From NCBI GenBank assembly GCA_001544655.2, contig FCOD02000005.1, positions 1 through 64,000 on the forward strand: a stretch of DNA of 64,000 bases. Reading direction: 5' to 3'. Shown here one piece after another: positions 51,462-60,377 of this stretch. Within the stretch, counting starts at the first letter, position 1. Every line of letters starts with the position of its first letter. This stretch comes from Caballeronia turbans. GTDB taxonomy: Bacteria; Pseudomonadota; Gammaproteobacteria; Burkholderiales; Burkholderiaceae. Made by a program: the position numbers and the translations under genes. Below the pieces are notes generated by a model that did no database searches, was not told the origin of the DNA, and was given only the letters and a program-made list of their open reading frames with translations.

Positions 51462-52322
51462 TCATTCGCCGTCCCACTCGCCGCGAAGGTCGCTGTTTTC
51501 GAGAAGCTGCAGCAACGTTTCGGCCGGACGGCTCAGATGTTTCGCGCCGAACGCGATGAACTCCACTTCGGGCAATTCGGGCAGATCCGCGCGATTGACG
51601 GGCGCGGCCAATCCCCGGGCCGCGAGAAAATGCGAGCGCACGGTCAAGCCGAGGCCGCCGCGCGCCGCGGCAATGCAGCCCGCGTGACTGCTGCTCGTGC
51701 AAACCATTTGCCAGCTCGCGCCGCTCATCGCGAGCGAATCGAGTACGACGCCCCGCGTGACACTCGGTTCCGAGACGAGGATGAGCGGCAGCGGACCACT
51801 CGTATCGACGATGGTGCCCGGCTTCGCGAGCCATTCGAGCCGTCCGGAGAAAAGCCGCATGCCGCGTGCATCGCCGATGCGCCGCTTGCCGACCGCGAGA
51901 TCGAGCTCGCCGGCGTCGACCATCTGATAGAGCCGCCCGGTCATGCCGATCGTGATTTCCAGCTCGACGTCCGGGTGCGTGTCGCGAAACGCCGCGAGCA
52001 CGCTCGGCAGCGGCCCGAGCGCGATATCGTCCGATGAGCCGAGCCGAACGCGTCCGCGCAGTCGCGGCGAACTGAATTGCGACTGCGCGTGCGCCATCGC
52101 TTCGAGAATCACGCGGGCATGGACGAGCATCGCTTCGCCGTCGGCGGTGAGTGCGAGCGAATGCGTGTCGCGCACGAACAGGCGTCGGCCGACGCTCTCC
52201 TCCAGGCGCCGGATATGCTCCGAGACGCTGGACTGTCGAAGGCCGAGTTGCCGCCCCGCATCGGTGAAACTGTGCGACGCGGCCACGGTCGCGAACGTGT
52301 TCAGCCAGAGTGGATTGAGCAT
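51462..52322 (-). CDS. LysR-family transcriptional regulator
   Basis: A 286-residue LysR protein. The helix-turn-helix lies at residues 18-60 (FTDAGRQLGLRQSSVSEHIR). The effector domain starts at LRGRVRLGSSDDIALGPLPS. The family binds a small inducer. It is divergent from the MFS exporter 151 bp away, with paired TGAC/GTCA dyads between them, suggesting it controls that gene. Confidence 0.9.
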   Translation of the reverse strand: MLNPLWLNTFATVAASHSFTDAGRQLGLRQSSVSEHIRRLEESVGRRLFVRDTHSLALTADGEAMLVHARVILEAMAHAQSQFSSPRLRGRVRLGSSDDIALGPLPSVLAAFRDTHPDVELEITIGMTGRLYQMVDAGELDLAVGKRRIGDARGMRLFSGRLEWLAKPGTIVDTSGPLPLILVSEPSVTRGVVLDSLAMSGASWQMVCTSSSHAGCIAAARGGLGLTVRSHFLAARGLAAPVNRADLPELPEVEFIAFGAKHLSRPAETLLQLLENSDLRGEWDGE

Positions 52323-52347
52323 GCGCCATTGTGATCGGCATTAACGA

Positions 52348-52394
52348 TGACAGTCAATGCGGTTAGCGGTCTTCCCGATGACTCGGTAAGTCAT
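52348..52394. promoter_or_regulatory. Candidate LysR operator pair
   Basis: TGAC-A-GTCA at 52348-52356 and ATGACT-CGGTA-AGTCAT at 52378-52394 share TGAC/GTCA half-sites. They lie between the divergent LysR (start 52322) and MFS (start 52473) genes. The centres are 34 bp apart, close to three helical turns. Confidence 0.5.
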
Positions 52395-52472
52395 TAACAT
52401 TTCACATATTGCGCGACGGGCTTGTTTCCAAGCGGTTTCTTCGTCGCGCGGCGACCACCACCCGCTTCCCAC

Positions 52473-53858
52473 ATGACCAAGAGTTCTTCGCACACGGCGC
52501 TCCTTTGGATCGTCGCCGTGGGCTTTTTCATGCAGGCGCTCGACACGACCATCGTGAACACGGCGCTGCCTTCCATCGCGCGCAGCCTCCATGCCGCGCC
52601 GCTCGCGATGCAGTCGATCGTCGTCGCCTACACGCTCACGATGGCGCTCTTCACGCCTGCTTCCGGCTGGCTCGCGGACCGCTTCGGCACGCGCCGGGTC
52701 TATCTCGTCTCGATCTCGCTCTTCGTGATCGGCTCGCTCGCCTGCGCAGGCGCGCATTCGTTGAACCAGCTCGTGCTTGCGCGCGTGCTGCAAGGCATCG
52801 GCGGCTCGATGCTGCTGCCGATCGGACGTCTCGCCGTGCTGCGCGCCGTCTCCGGCGAAGCCTACGTCTCCGCACTCGCGATGATCTCCGTCGCCGGCCA
52901 GGTCGGCCCGATTCTCGGCCCCACGCTCGGCGGCTGGTTCGTCGAGTCGTTTTCCTGGCACTGGATCTTCCTGATCAACGTGCCGATCGGCGCGGTCGGC
53001 CTCTACGCGGTGCAGCGCTTTCTGCCGAACGACACGCTGCACGATGCGCCGCCCTTTGACTTCATCGGCTGCGGCTTGCTGTCGATGTGCATGGTGTCGT
53101 TCTCACTCGCGCTCGACAGCCCCGTAGAGACGCATCGCGGCGCGGTGTCCGCGGCGCTCTTCGCGCTCGCGGCGGTGTCGGCGTTCGCGTATGTGCCCTA
53201 CGCGCGGCACAAGCGCAATCCGCTCTTTCATCTCGCGCTCTTTCAGGAGCCGAATTTCAGCGTCGGACTGATCGGCAATCTGCTGTGCCGCATCGGTTCG
53301 AGCGCGGTGCCTTTCCTGCTGCCGCTTCTCATGCAGCTCGAACTCGGCTACAGCCCGCTGCATTCGGGCCTGATGATGCTGCCGATCGCCATCGCCGGGA
53401 CGCTCAGCAAGCGCTGGATCGCGCAACTCGTGAAGCGCTACGGCTACGGCACGTTCCTGCTCGTGAACACGGCGCTCGTGGGCGCGTCGATCGTCGCGTT
53501 CGCGCTGTTCTCGCCGACCTTGCCGCTCGTCGTCGAGATCGCGATCCTCGTCGTGTTCGGCGCGTGCAACTCGATGCAGTTCGCGGCGATGAACAGCGTC
53601 ACGCTCAAAGGCCTCTCGATCAAGGATGCCGGCAGCGGCAACAGCCTCTTTTCGATGGTGCAGATGCTCGCGATCGGCCTGGGCGTTTCCATCGGCGGCT
53701 CGCTCGTGCAGGTGTTCCAGGGGCCGTTCTCGACCGCGGCCGGCTTCAGGCTGAGCTTCGTCTGCATGGGCGTGGTGACGCTGCTGTCGGGCCTCGTGTT
53801 CCGTTACCTCGATTCCGCGCCGCACAGCGCCGCGCCCGTGCGCGCCGGCACGTCCTGA
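52473..53858 (+). CDS. MFS multidrug exporter, DHA2 (MdtD-like) family
   Basis: From ATG 52473 (MTKSSSHTALLWIVAVGFFM) the protein has 461 residues with about 14 helices. The DHA2 marks are MQALDTTIVNTALPSIARSL near residue 19, GWLADRFGTRRVYL (motif A) and RVLQGIGGSMLLPIGRLAVL. E. coli MdtD exports iron-citrate and drugs. The divergent LysR gene is probably its regulator. A TTG upstream is in frame but not needed. Confidence 0.9.
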   Translation: MTKSSSHTALLWIVAVGFFMQALDTTIVNTALPSIARSLHAAPLAMQSIVVAYTLTMALFTPASGWLADRFGTRRVYLVSISLFVIGSLACAGAHSLNQLVLARVLQGIGGSMLLPIGRLAVLRAVSGEAYVSALAMISVAGQVGPILGPTLGGWFVESFSWHWIFLINVPIGAVGLYAVQRFLPNDTLHDAPPFDFIGCGLLSMCMVSFSLALDSPVETHRGAVSAALFALAAVSAFAYVPYARHKRNPLFHLALFQEPNFSVGLIGNLLCRIGSSAVPFLLPLLMQLELGYSPLHSGLMMLPIAIAGTLSKRWIAQLVKRYGYGTFLLVNTALVGASIVAFALFSPTLPLVVEIAILVVFGACNSMQFAAMNSVTLKGLSIKDAGSGNSLFSMVQMLAIGLGVSIGGSLVQVFQGPFSTAAGFRLSFVCMGVVTLLSGLVFRYLDSAPHSAAPVRAGTS

Positions 53859-53912
53859 CAGTTGCGGCTATTCTGACGGTCCCATCGAAATCGTTTCTTC
53901 TGGAGCGCAACC

Positions 53913-54908
53913 GTGCAATACCGCAAATTCGGCAATACCGGTCTCACCGTTTCGCGTCTCACGCTCGGCACGATGACGTTCGGCCTGCAGACCGAGGAAG
54001 ACGTGTCGCGCAGCATCATGGACCGCGCGGCGGACGCGGGCGTCAATTTCATCGATACGGCGAACGTCTATCCGCTCGGCAGCGGACACGATCTCGCGGG
54101 CCGCACCGAGGAGATCGTCGGCCGCTGGCTCAAGGGCCGCCGCGATAATTACATTCTCGCGACCAAGGCCGTGCATGAAATGGGGCCGCTCGCGTGGCAC
54201 AAGGGTGCATCGCGCAAGCATCTGCTCGATGCGATCGACGCGTCGCTCAAGCGGCTCGACACGGATTATGTCGACCTGTACCAGCTTCATAACGACGATC
54301 ACGACACGCCGCTCGACGAGATGCTCGAAGCGCTCGACACCATCGTGCGGCAAGGCAAGGCGCGGTATATCGGCGTGTCGAATTTTCTGGCGTACCGGCT
54401 CGCGCGTGCGCTCGGCCGCTCGGACGTATTGCGCGCCGCGCGCTTCGTTTCCGTGCAGCCGCGTTACAACCTGCTGTTCCGCCAGATCGAGCGCGAACTG
54501 CTGCCGCTCGCGACTGAGGAAGGTCTCGCCGTGATTCCGTACAACCCGCTCGCGGGCGGTTTGCTGACGGGCAAGCATAGCTTCGATGCCGGCCCGAGCG
54601 AAGGCCGCTTCACCGGCGCGGTCGGCAAGGCGGGCGCGATGTACACCCAGCGTTACTGGCACGAGCGCGAGTTTCATACGATCGAGCAGATCAACAAGAT
54701 CGTCGCGCCGACCGGGCGCTCGCTCGCGGGCACAGCGCTCGCGTGGGTCCTGGCCAATCCGGCGGTGAGTTCGGCGATCATCGGCGCGAGCCGGCCCGAA
54801 CAACTCGACGAGACGCTTGCGGCCGTCGATCAGCCGATCGATCCGGACATCAAGGCGAAGCTCGACGAGGCGACGGTCGAATATCGTTTCGGCGACGCAT
54901 TGCGCTGA
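53913..54908 (+). CDS. Aldo/keto reductase
   Basis: A 331-residue protein starting at GTG (MQYRKFGNTGLTVSRLTLGT); GGAG lies 8 bases upstream. The catalytic tetrad is present: Asp48, Tyr53, Lys85 and His126 (FIDTANVYPLG; LATKAVHEMG; DLYQLHNDDH). It is in the YdhF/potassium-channel beta-subunit-like group, which reduces aldehydes or ketones with NADPH. It follows the MFS gene by 54 bp. Confidence 0.92.
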   Translation: MQYRKFGNTGLTVSRLTLGTMTFGLQTEEDVSRSIMDRAADAGVNFIDTANVYPLGSGHDLAGRTEEIVGRWLKGRRDNYILATKAVHEMGPLAWHKGASRKHLLDAIDASLKRLDTDYVDLYQLHNDDHDTPLDEMLEALDTIVRQGKARYIGVSNFLAYRLARALGRSDVLRAARFVSVQPRYNLLFRQIERELLPLATEEGLAVIPYNPLAGGLLTGKHSFDAGPSEGRFTGAVGKAGAMYTQRYWHEREFHTIEQINKIVAPTGRSLAGTALAWVLANPAVSSAIIGASRPEQLDETLAAVDQPIDPDIKAKLDEATVEYRFGDALR

Positions 54909-54915
54909 TCTCGTT

Positions 54916-55791
54916 TCAGACGCGGGCCGCGCGTGCGCGATACACGCCTTCGAGCGAGTAAATCGCGAGCGCGGCCCAGATCGCGCCATAGCCGATCAAC
55001 TGATCGTGCCCGAAGAATTCCTGATAGATCACAACGCCGATCAGCAATTGCAGCGTTGGCGTGATGTACTGGATAAGCCCGAGCATCGATAGCGGAATGC
55101 GCCGCGCCCCCGCTGCAAAAAGCAGGAGCGGCACCGCGGTCACGGGCCCGGCCGCCGCGAGCAGCAGCTTCACACCGGGCGACGCGTGCGCGAAGCCGCT
55201 GCCGCCGTGCGAAGTCAGAAAGAAGAGATAAAGCAGCGCGACGGGACACAGCAGCATCGTTTCGAGCGTGAGACCTTCGAGCGCGCCGAGCGACGCGGTC
55301 TTGCGCAAAAGTCCGTAGCCGCCGAACGTCAGCGCAAGCGCAAGGCTGATCCACGGCGGTGCGCCGTTCACCCAGGTCAGCCACAGCACCCCGAGCGCGG
55401 CGATCGTCACCGCGATCCATTGCACCGGCCGCAGCCGCTCGTGCAGGAACGCCATCCCGAACACGACGTTGACGAGCGGATTGATGAAGTAGCCGAGGCT
55501 CGCCTCGACGATGCGCCCGTCGTTCACCGCCCAGATATAGATGCCCCAGTTCGCCGACAGCAGTACGGCGCTCGCGGCGAAGCGCGCAAGCAGGCGCCTG
55601 TCGCGCAGAACCGGGCCGAGCCACTTCCATTGACGGCGCACGGTCATGACGATCAGCAGGAAGACCATCGACCACGCCATGCGATGCGCGAGCATCTCGA
55701 CCGCGCCGATCGAATGCAGGGCCTTGAAGTAGATCGGGAAAAGGCCCCAGATGACGAAGGCCGAGAATGCGTAGATGACGCCTGGATTCAT
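54916..55791 (-). CDS. rarD: RarD-type DMT transporter
   Basis: A 291-residue protein. MNPGVIYAFSAFVIWGLFPI followed by YFKALHSIGAVEMLAHRMAW and ASAVLLSANWGIYIWAVNDG is the conserved RarD N-terminus. Ten helices are predicted. Homologues are called chloramphenicol-sensitive RarD proteins; the real substrate is unproven. It ends 7 bp from the convergent aldo/keto reductase gene. Confidence 0.92.
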   Translation of the reverse strand: MNPGVIYAFSAFVIWGLFPIYFKALHSIGAVEMLAHRMAWSMVFLLIVMTVRRQWKWLGPVLRDRRLLARFAASAVLLSANWGIYIWAVNDGRIVEASLGYFINPLVNVVFGMAFLHERLRPVQWIAVTIAALGVLWLTWVNGAPPWISLALALTFGGYGLLRKTASLGALEGLTLETMLLCPVALLYLFFLTSHGGSGFAHASPGVKLLLAAAGPVTAVPLLLFAAGARRIPLSMLGLIQYITPTLQLLIGVVIYQEFFGHDQLIGYGAIWAALAIYSLEGVYRARAARV

Positions 55792-56118
55792 TGTTCGATA
55801 CGTAGAGCGGAGTGGCCGCGCACGAACGATCGGCTCGTTCGTGCGCGCTTGCCTGGCCGTTTGGCAGGAAAGCGATCCGCAAGGATTGGAAGCCGGATTT
55901 TAGTCGACGCGCGGGGTAGCGCTCCAGCGGCAATCGAACGATGGCTGATTCATGGCGAACCCTTGGACGATTTCTTGCTCGAATCGAGAGCGCGAACTGA
56001 GCGCGAACCGAGCGCGAACTGAGCGCGAACCGAGCGCGAAAGCCATTCGGAAGGCTCGTGTTAGCATGCCGCCGCGCGCTTGCCGTTCGCCCTCCCCGCC
56101 TGCCCCTATGGTTCCCTG
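55792..56118. other. Divergent intergenic region with 11-bp tandem repeats
   Basis: The 327-bp gap separates divergent rarD and the AI-2E-type gene. It holds a short tandem array at 55988-56042 (see repeat entry). In-frame upstream codons of the AI-2E gene have no signal or helix and are not counted. I see no gene or RNA here. Confidence 0.5.
55988..56042. repeat. Tandem array of an 11-bp unit
   Basis: Four full copies of GAGCGCGAACY, with Y alternating T, C, T, C, and then GAGCGCGAAA. The period is about one DNA helical turn. It lies 77-131 bp upstream of the PerM-type start. Function unknown; phased binding sites or a slippage-prone array are possible. Confidence 0.85.
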
Positions 56119-57174
56119 ATGAATAACCGCACCGTCCAGCAGAACTTCTTTCACATCTTGTTGTGCGCCGTGACCCTCGCGCTCGCGTGGGTGTTGCTGC
56201 CGTTTTTCGGCGCAATCTTCTGGGGCGCGATTCTCGCGATCCTGTTCCAGCCGATGCAGCGCTATCTCGCCGCGCGCTTCGGCAAGCGCCGCAATCTCGC
56301 CGCACTGACGACGCTGTCCGCCGCGATCCTGATCGTTATCATTCCGCTTGCGGTTGTCGCGGTGACGCTCGTTCAGGAAGTCGCCCTCGTCTACGCGCGG
56401 ATCAAGAGCGGCGAGCTGAATTTCGGCCTGTATTTCCAGCACGTCCTGCACGCGCTGCCGGCATCGGCGCAGGCGCTCCTCGGGCGTTTCGGGCTCGACG
56501 ACATCCCCGGCGTGCAGCGCAAGCTGATCGAAGGCGCGTCGCAAATCAGCCAGTTCGCCGCGACGCAAGCGCTGTCGATCGGGCAGAACACGTTCCAGTT
56601 CGTCGTGAGCTTCGGCGTGATGCTGTACCTCGTGTTCTTTCTGCTGCGCGATGGCGGCGAGATCGCCCGACGCATCCGGCGCGCGATTCCGCTGGATCCG
56701 GAGCCCAAGCAGCATCTCATCGCGAAGTTCACGGCGGTGGTTCGCGCGACGGTGAAGGGCAATATCGCGGTCGCGGCTGTGCAGGGCCTGCTCGGCGGGC
56801 TGATTTTCTGGATACTCGGCATCAACGGCTCCCTGTTGTGGGGCGTGCTGATGGGGTTCCTTTCGCTGTTGCCCGCCGTCGGGGCGGCGATCGTCTGGGT
56901 GCCCGCCGCGCTCTATTTCTTCATGACGGGACAGATCATCAAGGGTCTGATTCTCGTCGTGTTCTGTGTCGTGGTGATCGGTCTCGTGGATAACGTGCTG
57001 CGGCCGATTCTCGTGGGCAAGGACACGAAGATGCCCGATTGGGTCGTGCTCATCTCGACCCTTGGCGGGATGGCGCTCTTCGGCATCAACGGATTCGTGA
57101 TCGGGCCGCTGGTGGCGGCGCTGTTCATGGCGAGCTGGGACCTGTTTTCGCAGGACGAGGCGGGCAATCAGTAG
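56119..57174 (+). CDS. AI-2E/PerM-family transporter
   Basis: From ATG 56119 (MNNRTVQQNFFHILLCAVTL) the protein has 351 residues and about eight helices. GAAIVWVPAALYFFMTGQII and LVDNVLRPILVGKDTKMPDW, with GINGFVIGPLVAALFMASWD, are conserved in the family, formerly UPF0118. Members include proposed AI-2 exporters and Na+(Li+)/H+ antiporters. The function of this one is unclear. Confidence 0.88.
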   Translation: MNNRTVQQNFFHILLCAVTLALAWVLLPFFGAIFWGAILAILFQPMQRYLAARFGKRRNLAALTTLSAAILIVIIPLAVVAVTLVQEVALVYARIKSGELNFGLYFQHVLHALPASAQALLGRFGLDDIPGVQRKLIEGASQISQFAATQALSIGQNTFQFVVSFGVMLYLVFFLLRDGGEIARRIRRAIPLDPEPKQHLIAKFTAVVRATVKGNIAVAAVQGLLGGLIFWILGINGSLLWGVLMGFLSLLPAVGAAIVWVPAALYFFMTGQIIKGLILVVFCVVVIGLVDNVLRPILVGKDTKMPDWVVLISTLGGMALFGINGFVIGPLVAALFMASWDLFSQDEAGNQ

Positions 57175-57183
57175 CCGCAACGA

Positions 57184-57212
57184 AAAACCGGCGCTGGATC
57201 AGCGCCGGTTTT
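57184..57212. terminator. Bidirectional intrinsic terminator
   Basis: AAAACCGGCGCT (57184-57195), loop GGATC, AGCGCCGGTTTT (57201-57212). The stem has A-rich and T-rich flanks on both sides and serves the convergent AI-2E-type and SpoVR genes. Confidence 0.85.
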
Positions 57213-57234
57213 CCGGGGTTGATGCTCGGGGAGT

Positions 57235-58758
57235 TCAGCGCGTATTCGGCGCCACATACCGGCACTCGAAGCGCTTTCTCACCGTGCCGTTCTCATCGAC
57301 GCTTTCGAGATAGACATCGAACTGCCACAAGCGCGCCATGTGCTTGAGGACTTCGTCGCTGTCGTTCGAGAGATGGCGGTTGTCGGTCATGAAGTGACGC
57401 AGCGTCAGACTGCGATCGCCACGCGTATTCACCGAATACACCTGGATGTTCGGCTCGCGATGATGAATATCGTATTGCCGCGACAGCGCCTGACGAACAT
57501 AGCGATAGCCGCTGTCGTCATGAATCGCCGACACTTCGAGTGCGTCGCGCATGTCGTCGTCGAGAATCGAGAACAGGCGCATCTCGCGAATCAGATGCGG
57601 CGACAGATATTGCGCGATGAAGCTTTCGTCCTTGAAGTTGCGCATCGCGTAGTGCAAGGACTCCAGCCAGTCGCTGCCCGCGAGGTCGGGGAACCACTCG
57701 CGATCTTCGTCCGTCGGGTTTTCGCAGATGCGGCGGATATCGCTCATCATCGAAAAGCCGAGCGCGTACGGATTGATGCCGCTGTAATACGGCTTTGTCA
57801 CCGGCGGTTGATACACGACGTTCGAATGCGAGTGCAGAAACTCCATCATGAAGCTGTCTTCGAGACGGCCTTCGTTGTAGAGCGTGTTGAGCAGCGTGTA
57901 GTGCCAGAACGTCGCCCAGCCTTCGTTCATCACCTGCGTCTGCCGCTGCGGATAAAAATACTGGCCGATCTTGCGCACGATGCGGATGACTTCGCGCTCC
58001 CACGGCTCGAGCAACGGCGCGTTTTTCTCCGCGAAGTACAACAAGTTCTCCTGCGGCTCCGGCGGATAGCGGCTTTCGATTTCCTCCGGCGATGGCTCCT
58101 TTCCCTTGGGCAGCGTGCGCCACAACTCGTTGACCTGCGATTGCAGATACGCTTCGCGTTCGCGCCGCATCGCCGCTTCCTTCGCAAGCGATAGCTTTTG
58201 CGGCCGCTTGTAGCGATCGACGCCATAGTTCATGAGCGCGTGGCACGAGTCGAGCAGTTCCTCGACGCGATCCAGTCCATATCGCTCCTCGCATTCCGCG
58301 ATGTAATTCTTCGCGTAGACGAGGTAGTCGATGATCGCGTGCGCGTCCGTCCAGAGCCGGAAGAGGTAGTTGCCCTTGAAGAACGAGTTGTGCCCGTACG
58401 CCGCGTGAGCGATCACGAGCGCCTGCATCGTCATGGTGTTCTCTTCCATGAGATACGCGATGCAGGGATTCGAATTGATGACGATTTCGTACGCGAGGCC
58501 CATTTGCCCGCGCCGATAGCCTTTCTCTGTCGCGAGAAAATGCTTGCCGAACGACCAGTGCCGGTAGTTCACCGGCATTCCGACGGACGCATACGCATCC
58601 ATCATCTGTTCGGAGCTGATGATTTCCAGCTGAATGGGGTAAGTGTCGAGACCGTAACCGTTCGCGACGCGCGAAATTTCAGCGTCGTACTCCTCGATCA
58701 GCTCGACGCTCCAGTCCGACGGGCACGGCAGCGGTCGCCGTTTCTCCGAAACATTCAT
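57235..58758 (-). CDS. SpoVR-family protein (YcgB-like)
   Basis: The 507 residues from ATG 58758 (MNVSEKRRPLPCPSDWSVEL) match the length of E. coli YcgB (510). Conserved blocks include EIISSEQMMDAYASVGMPVN, LMEENTMTMQALVIAHAAYG, HALMNYGVDRYKRPQKLSLA and FYPQRQTQVMNEGWATFWHY. The frame stays open to an ATG at 58899 that overlaps the YeaH stop codon (ATGA). This would add 47 acidic residues, so translational coupling is possible. Role unknown; encoded with PrkA and YeaH. Confidence 0.92.
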   Translation of the reverse strand: MNVSEKRRPLPCPSDWSVELIEEYDAEISRVANGYGLDTYPIQLEIISSEQMMDAYASVGMPVNYRHWSFGKHFLATEKGYRRGQMGLAYEIVINSNPCIAYLMEENTMTMQALVIAHAAYGHNSFFKGNYLFRLWTDAHAIIDYLVYAKNYIAECEERYGLDRVEELLDSCHALMNYGVDRYKRPQKLSLAKEAAMRREREAYLQSQVNELWRTLPKGKEPSPEEIESRYPPEPQENLLYFAEKNAPLLEPWEREVIRIVRKIGQYFYPQRQTQVMNEGWATFWHYTLLNTLYNEGRLEDSFMMEFLHSHSNVVYQPPVTKPYYSGINPYALGFSMMSDIRRICENPTDEDREWFPDLAGSDWLESLHYAMRNFKDESFIAQYLSPHLIREMRLFSILDDDMRDALEVSAIHDDSGYRYVRQALSRQYDIHHREPNIQVYSVNTRGDRSLTLRHFMTDNRHLSNDSDEVLKHMARLWQFDVYLESVDENGTVRKRFECRYVAPNTR

Positions 58759-58895
58759 TCTGCCTTCCTCGTGCGCCTCGTCTGCCTCTGCGGACGCCTT
58801 GCGTTGCTCTGCCTCAGGCCCCAGTCTGGAAGCCGCACGATCGTCCGTGCCTTCCAGTTGGTACCCACGCGTCTCGTTCTGCCAAGGCCGTGTCG

Positions 58896-60161
58896 TCATG
58901 CGGCCGCCTGCTGTTTTTCGAACAGCTCGCGGAACACCGGATAGATGTCCGCAGCCGAATCGACTTTCTTCATGGCCAGTTCGGGCGCGCCCATCGCAAG
59001 CTGAGCATACTCCAACCAGAGATTTTGCTCCTCCGGCGCAACTTGAATATAGGCAAAATACCGGACCTTCGGCAGGATGTCTTCCGACAGCAGCCTGCGG
59101 CACTTCGGGGAATCGTCCGTCCAGTTGTCGCCGTCCGATGCCTGCGCGCCGTAAATGTTCCATTCAGTCGGCGAATAGCGCTCGTCCATGATCTTCTTCA
59201 TGAGCTCGAGCGCGCTCGACACCACAGTGCCGCCGCTTTCGGTCGAATGGAAGAACGTGTCTTCGTCCACTTCCTCGGCGCGCGTATGGTGCCGGATGAA
59301 CACGACTTCGATCTTTTCGTAGTTCCGTTGCAGGAACAGATACAGGAGGATGAAGAAGCGCTTGGACAAGTCCTTGCGCTGCTCGTCCATCGAGCCGGAG
59401 ACGTCCATCAGGCAGAACATCACCGCCTTGCTCGATGGCGTCGGCTGCTTCACGCGGTTGATGTAGCGCAGATCGAACGGATCGATGAACGGAATGCGCG
59501 TGATCCGGCCCTGCATGACGACGATATCCGCTTCAAGACGCGCGATCTCCTCCGGATCGGCGTTCTCGTCTTTCAATTGCTCGAGCTGGCGCTCCATTTC
59601 GCGCAACTGCGACGCGAGCGGCCAGCCGAGCGCGATGCGCCGGCCGAGCGCGCTGCGCAGGGACCTGACCACGTCGATGTTGTTCGGCGTGCCTTCCGCC
59701 GCCCAGCCCGCGCGCACGTTCTTCCAGGTAGGCACCGCAAGCAGCTGGGTCTTGACGAGGCGCGGCAGTTCGAGGTCGTCGAAGAAGTACTGCATGAATT
59801 CCTCGCGAGACAGCTCGAAAACGAAATCATCCTGCCCTTCGCCTTCGTTGCTTGCGCTCTTGCCGCCGCCGCCCGCGCCGCCCGGCGGACGCGGAATCTT
59901 GTCGCCGCGAATGTAATCGGCGTTACCCGGATGGACATACTCGCGCTTGCCGCCCGGTCCGTGACGGAACGAGGGCTCGGAGATGTCCTTCTTGGGAATG
60001 GTGATGCTTTGGGTGCTTTGAATGTCTTTGATACTGCGATCGCGCACCGCGTCGGAAACCGCGCGGCGAATGTAACTCTTGACGCGTCGCAGGAAGCGTT
60101 CGCGGTTGGCAATGCTCTTGTTCTTGCCGGCTAACCTGCGGTCGATGATTTGGTGCAGCAC
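58896..60161 (-). CDS. yeaH: YeaH/YhbH-family protein (DUF444, VWA-like)
   Basis: A 421-residue protein starting at GTG 60161 with GGGAG upstream. It opens LHQIIDRRLAGKNKSIANRE, followed by REYVHPGNADYIRGDKIPRP. A VWA-like core contains the metal-ion site DVSGSMDEQRKDLSKRFFIL. YeaH is the regular partner of the PrkA kinase (YeaG) and is induced in stress and nitrogen starvation. Its gene lies 216 bp downstream of prkA; the SpoVR gene follows at once. Confidence 0.94.
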   Translation of the reverse strand: MLHQIIDRRLAGKNKSIANRERFLRRVKSYIRRAVSDAVRDRSIKDIQSTQSITIPKKDISEPSFRHGPGGKREYVHPGNADYIRGDKIPRPPGGAGGGGKSASNEGEGQDDFVFELSREEFMQYFFDDLELPRLVKTQLLAVPTWKNVRAGWAAEGTPNNIDVVRSLRSALGRRIALGWPLASQLREMERQLEQLKDENADPEEIARLEADIVVMQGRITRIPFIDPFDLRYINRVKQPTPSSKAVMFCLMDVSGSMDEQRKDLSKRFFILLYLFLQRNYEKIEVVFIRHHTRAEEVDEDTFFHSTESGGTVVSSALELMKKIMDERYSPTEWNIYGAQASDGDNWTDDSPKCRRLLSEDILPKVRYFAYIQVAPEEQNLWLEYAQLAMGAPELAMKKVDSAADIYPVFRELFEKQQAAA

Positions 60162-60377
60162 ATCCAGTCTCCCGCGTTATTGGCGAGCTTGGGAGGCGCT
60201 GCGCACAGCTTCGACTGATCGCAGCGTCTTTCGTCTCGCAATTCGTCCACTGTGCGGTCCGGACGCAATCCACGCACCCGGGCCGCAGGGGACATCCTGA
60301 CTATCGCTTGCGCGGGACCGGAGTATGGCGCGTCAACGCCCACTCCCGTCGATTCCCCTATTCCTGTCCACTCTACA

